A stretch of 9,369 nucleotides of DNA from Comamonadaceae bacterium. GTDB taxonomy: Bacteria; Pseudomonadota; Gammaproteobacteria; Burkholderiales; Burkholderiaceae_C. Where the stretch lies: NCBI GenBank assembly GCA_947458415.1, contig CANGZG010000091.1, positions 1-9,369 on the forward strand, given 5' to 3'. Of the stretch, positions 7,062 through 9,369 are shown in pieces (position 1 is the first letter of the stretch; every line of letters starts with the position of its first letter). Both the position numbers and the translations under genes were made by a program. The notes below the pieces were generated by a model. It saw nothing but the letters and a program-made list of their open reading frames with translations, was not told the origin of the DNA and did no database searches.

Positions 7062-7067
7062 TTCGCC

Positions 7068-9056
7068 ATGTTCTCTACCCCCTTCCTCGATATTCCAGCG
7101 CTGGACAGCGCCCACGGCACGGTCACCCTGCCCGGCTCCAAAAGCATTTCCAACCGCGTGCTGCTGTTGGCCGCGTTGTCGCAAGGCACCACCGAGTTGC
7201 AAGATTTGCTCGACTCAGACGACACCCGCGTGATGCTCAATGCGTTGCGTGAACTCGGTTGCCAATTGCAGCACCGCGGCAGTGGCTTGCATGTCACGGG
7301 CATCGGCGCCAATTCACCGTCAAACGAGTTGGATTTGTTCATGGGCAATGCCGGCACCGCCATGCGACCCTTGACCGCGGCATTGGCGTTGATGGGCGCC
7401 AAAGCCCGCTTGCACGGCGTGCCACGCATGCACGAGCGCCCCATCGGTGACTTGGTCGATGCGTTGCGTCAATTGGGTTGCCACATCGACTACGCGGGTA
7501 CAGAGGGCTACCCGCCCTTGGTGTTGCGCGGCCACCAAGGATTGCAACTGGGCCAGCCGATCCAAGTTCGCGGTGATGTCTCGAGTCAGTTTTTAACTGC
7601 CTTGTTGTTGGCATTGCCTTTGGTCGCCACGCAAGACATCGTGGTGGAAGTCGTCGGTGAATTGATCTCCAAACCCTACATCGAAATCACCCTCAATTTG
7701 TTGCAGCGATTTGGCGTGCAAGTCACACGCGAAGGTTGGCAACGGTTCACGGTGCCTGCGGGCAGCCGCTACACCTCCCCCGGCGTGTTGCCGGTCGAAG
7801 CCGACGCCTCCTCCGCCAGTTATTTCATTGCCTTGGGCGCCATCGCTTCGACTTCCGGTGTGCGCATTCAAGGCGTGGGCGCAGAGTCCATCCAAGGTGA
7901 CATTCGCTTCATGGACGCGGCCCGCGCCATGGGCGCGGACATCAGCAGCGGCCCGAACTGGGTACAAACCCAACGCGGGATTTGGCCATTGAAAGCCATT
8001 GACATGGATTGCAACCAAATCCCAGACGCAGCCATGACACTGGCCGTGATGGCGCTCTACGCCGATGGCCCCAGCACGTTGCGCAACATCGCCAGTTGGC
8101 GGGTCAAAGAAACCGATCGCATTGCAGCGATGGCCGCCGAAGCCCGCAAATTGGGCGCGTTGGTTGAGGAAGGGCCTGACTGGATACGGATTCACCCGGT
8201 TCAACATTGGCAGGCGGCCGCCATTCACACCTATGACGATCACCGCATTGCCATGTGCTTTTCGCTGGCTGCGTTCAACCCGTCTGGGCAGGCGGTGCGC
8301 ATCGAAGACCCGAAATGCGTGGCCAAGACGTTTCCCGATTATTTCGAGGCCTTGTTCTCGTTGTCGCACTCCGCCAGCGTGCCGGTCATCACCATCGACG
8401 GCCCCACCGCGTCCGGCAAAGGCACCTTGGCAGCCTTGGTGGCCCAGCAATTGGGCTACCACTACCTTGACAGCGGCGCCCTTTACCGACTGACGGCGTT
8501 GGCGAGCTTGCAAGCGGGTTTGGCGCTGGAGGCTGACAACGAAACGGCCATCGCACAACTGGCGCGCAGCTTGCCCGTGGTGTTCGAAGGTGAGCGCGTG
8601 CTCTTGTCTAACGTCAATGTTTCCGAAGCCATTCGCACCGAAGAATCAGGCATGAACGCCTCCAAAGTCTCGGCCATGCCCTTGGTCAGGCAAGCCTTGG
8701 TGGCGTTGCAACTGTCGTTTCAGCGCTTGCCGGGCTTGGTCGCTGACGGGCGGGACATGGGCACGGTCATCTTCCCCGCCGCCGACCTCAAGGTATTTTT
8801 GACCGCCAGCGCCGAAAAAAGAGCAGAACGGCGTCACAAGCAACTGATTTCAAAGGGAATTTCCACTACAATCGATGTTCTTCGCGCAGACCTGCAAGCG
8901 CGCGACGCCCGCGACACACAGCGCAGCGTTGCACCCTTGATGCCCGCCGAAGACGCTTTGCATCTGGACAACTCCTTGCTCACCATCGACCAATCGGTGG
9001 CACAAGTGATGTCTTGGTGGCAAAGCAAACAGGTGTTTGGCACCGGCCAAGCCTGA
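7068..9056 (+). CDS. aroA-cmk: Fused EPSP synthase/CMP kinase (AroA-Cmk)
   Basis: One uninterrupted 662-codon frame carries two complete enzymes. Residues 1 to about 432 are 3-phosphoshikimate 1-carboxyvinyltransferase (EPSP synthase, shikimate pathway): PGSKSISNR (22-30, K25), MGNAGTAMRP (92-101), GDVSSQF, D320 in NQIPDAAMT and E348 in KETDRI. D320 and E348 keep the 28-residue spacing of the E. coli D313/E341 catalytic pair. G96 and P101 are those of class I, glyphosate-sensitive enzymes. Residues about 438-662 are cytidylate kinase (CMP/dCMP + ATP): P-loop GPTASGKGT (445-453), DSGALYR (468-474), DGRDMGT (560-566) and RDARD (612-616). The joint is only about 6-8 residues between DYFEALFSLS and VPVITIDG, so neither domain is truncated (E. 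coli AroA is 427 and Cmk 227 residues). This fusion is annotated in some Burkholderiales. The 3' neighbour is rpsA, as for stand-alone cmk in many proteobacteria. Confidence 0.96.
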   Translation: MFSTPFLDIPALDSAHGTVTLPGSKSISNRVLLLAALSQGTTELQDLLDSDDTRVMLNALRELGCQLQHRGSGLHVTGIGANSPSNELDLFMGNAGTAMRPLTAALALMGAKARLHGVPRMHERPIGDLVDALRQLGCHIDYAGTEGYPPLVLRGHQGLQLGQPIQVRGDVSSQFLTALLLALPLVATQDIVVEVVGELISKPYIEITLNLLQRFGVQVTREGWQRFTVPAGSRYTSPGVLPVEADASSASYFIALGAIASTSGVRIQGVGAESIQGDIRFMDAARAMGADISSGPNWVQTQRGIWPLKAIDMDCNQIPDAAMTLAVMALYADGPSTLRNIASWRVKETDRIAAMAAEARKLGALVEEGPDWIRIHPVQHWQAAAIHTYDDHRIAMCFSLAAFNPSGQAVRIEDPKCVAKTFPDYFEALFSLSHSASVPVITIDGPTASGKGTLAALVAQQLGYHYLDSGALYRLTALASLQAGLALEADNETAIAQLARSLPVVFEGERVLLSNVNVSEAIRTEESGMNASKVSAMPLVRQALVALQLSFQRLPGLVADGRDMGTVIFPAADLKVFLTASAEKRAERRHKQLISKGISTTIDVLRADLQARDARDTQRSVAPLMPAEDALHLDNSLLTIDQSVAQVMSWWQSKQVFGTGQA

Positions 9057-9142
9057 ACTGGTTCCTCTCCATCCCCTTCGCGCTGCATGGCGCACCGGTG
9101 GCGAGGTTGTTTCACCCAACCGCGGACAACCCGCAGCAACCG

Positions 9143-9171
9143 TTGACCAAGTTTTCCCTGCACAACATGGT
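9143..9171 (+). promoter_or_regulatory. Possible promoter of rpsA
   Basis: TTGACC (9143-9148) is 5 of 6 to the -35 consensus. At the standard 17-base spacing the -10 position reads CATGGT (9166-9171), only 3 of 6. A dedicated rpsA promoter is common in proteobacteria even when cmk lies directly upstream, but the -10 match here is poor and the call is tentative. Confidence 0.3.
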
Positions 9172-9195
9172 GCATGACGCTTTGTCGACGACATT

Positions 9196-9200
9196 AGGAA
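9196..9200 (+). promoter_or_regulatory. Ribosome binding site of rpsA
   Basis: AGGAA lies 5 bases before the ATG at 9206 and is a good Shine-Dalgarno that fixes the rpsA start. Confidence 0.7.
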
Positions 9201-9205
9201 ATTGA

Positions 9206-9369
9206 ATGTCTGAATCTTTTGCAGCCCTGTTTGAAGAATCCCTGAAACGCTCAGAAATGCGCATCGGCGAGGTCATCACCGCCGAAGTCATCCGTGTCGA
9301 GCACAACCACGTCGTGGTCAATGCAGGGCTGAAATCAGAAGCTTATGTGCCTATCGAAGAATTTAAAAA
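9206..9369 (+). CDS. rpsA: 30S ribosomal protein S1 (5' part, cut by window edge)
   Basis: Only the first 54 codons are present. They begin MSESFAALFEESLKRSEMR and continue into the first S1 domain (GEVITAEVIRVEHNHVVVNAGLKSEAYVPIEEF), the standard start of proteobacterial S1. S1 is the large RNA-binding protein of the small ribosomal subunit; it draws mRNAs to the ribosome, particularly those with weak Shine-Dalgarno sites such as gyrA here. The remaining OB-fold repeats lie beyond the window. Its place directly after cmk is the conserved order in many proteobacteria. Confidence 0.95.
   Translation, partial: MSESFAALFEESLKRSEMRIGEVITAEVIRVEHNHVVVNAGLKSEAYVPIEEFK

Larger units (their letters stand above)
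9057..9205 (+). other. Intergenic leader upstream of rpsA
   Basis: This is the longest non-coding stretch inside the plus-strand cluster. No intrinsic terminator with a T run follows aroA-cmk, so read-through into rpsA is likely. A weak promoter candidate lies at 9143-9171. A small hairpin is possible (GGTTG at 9105-9109 with CAACC at 9117-9121), with a second CAACC at 9137-9141 that could compete for the same arm. In E. coli the rpsA leader is structured and is the site of autogenous repression by S1. Whether this leader works the same way is inference. Confidence 0.45.

Noticed and set aside
6993..7067. Upstream extension of the aroA-cmk frame into tyrA
   Set aside because: It overlaps the tyrA 3' end in another frame; the AroA N-terminus and a Shine-Dalgarno support the 7068 start.
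7593..8558. 321-codon open frame on the minus strand, opposite aroA-cmk
   Set aside because: It lies wholly antisense to conserved catalytic motifs and its Gly/His/Arg/Val-rich product is typical of a mirror frame; no recognisable domain or ribosome binding site.
9101..9124. Hairpin after aroA-cmk considered as a terminator
   Set aside because: The stem is only 5 bp with a mismatch and no T run follows, so it does not look like an intrinsic terminator.
1..9369. Search for mobile elements, CRISPR, tRNA/rRNA, toxin-antitoxin or defence genes
   Set aside because: Nearly all bases belong to recognisable housekeeping genes in conserved order; no long direct or inverted repeats, integrase or transposase motifs, or unexplained coding space remain.

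Overview
The window is a stretch of core chromosome from a betaproteobacterium. Gene order and protein motifs point to Burkholderiales, most likely Comamonadaceae (Limnohabitans/Rhodoferax/Polaromonas-like). This placement rests on recognition of the neighbourhood gph-ubiG-ompA <> gyrA-pheA-tyrA-aroA/cmk-rpsA and on the aroA-cmk fusion, not on a database search. By eye the DNA is moderately GC-rich and even throughout. I see no mobile element, phage gene, tRNA, rRNA, CRISPR array or sign of recent transfer.

Left arm, minus strand (about 1-2239): ompA encodes a short OmpA-family peptidoglycan-binding outer-membrane protein with a signal peptide. It is followed by a strong intrinsic terminator, then ubiG (ubiquinone O-methyltransferase), then gph (phosphoglycolate phosphatase), which runs off the left edge of the window. 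ubiG and gph are 14 bases apart and probably form one transcript.

Centre (2240-2393): a 154-base divergent intergenic region separates ompA from gyrA. Two sigma70-like promoters can be read face to face, and their -35 boxes nearly coincide on opposite strands.

Right arm, plus strand (2394-9369): gyrA (DNA gyrase A) overlaps pheA (chorismate mutase/prephenate dehydratase) by 4 bases. Next come tyrA (prephenate dehydrogenase) after 3 bases and a fused aroA-cmk gene (EPSP synthase joined to CMP kinase) after 19 bases. A 149-base leader then precedes rpsA (ribosomal protein S1), cut by the right edge. This is the known gyrA-serC-pheA-hisC-tyrA-aroA-cmk-rpsA supraoperon in a compacted form: serC and the hisC-type aminotransferase gene are absent and two genes are fused. 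AroA supplies EPSP, the precursor of chorismate. PheA and TyrA then draw from chorismate/prephenate for phenylalanine and tyrosine. Gyrase, CMP kinase and S1 tie the cluster to DNA topology, nucleotide supply and translation.

I found no undescribed system here. The items worth a second look are the fusion, the loss of serC/hisC, one active-site-position substitution each in PheA and TyrA, and the shared divergent promoter region.
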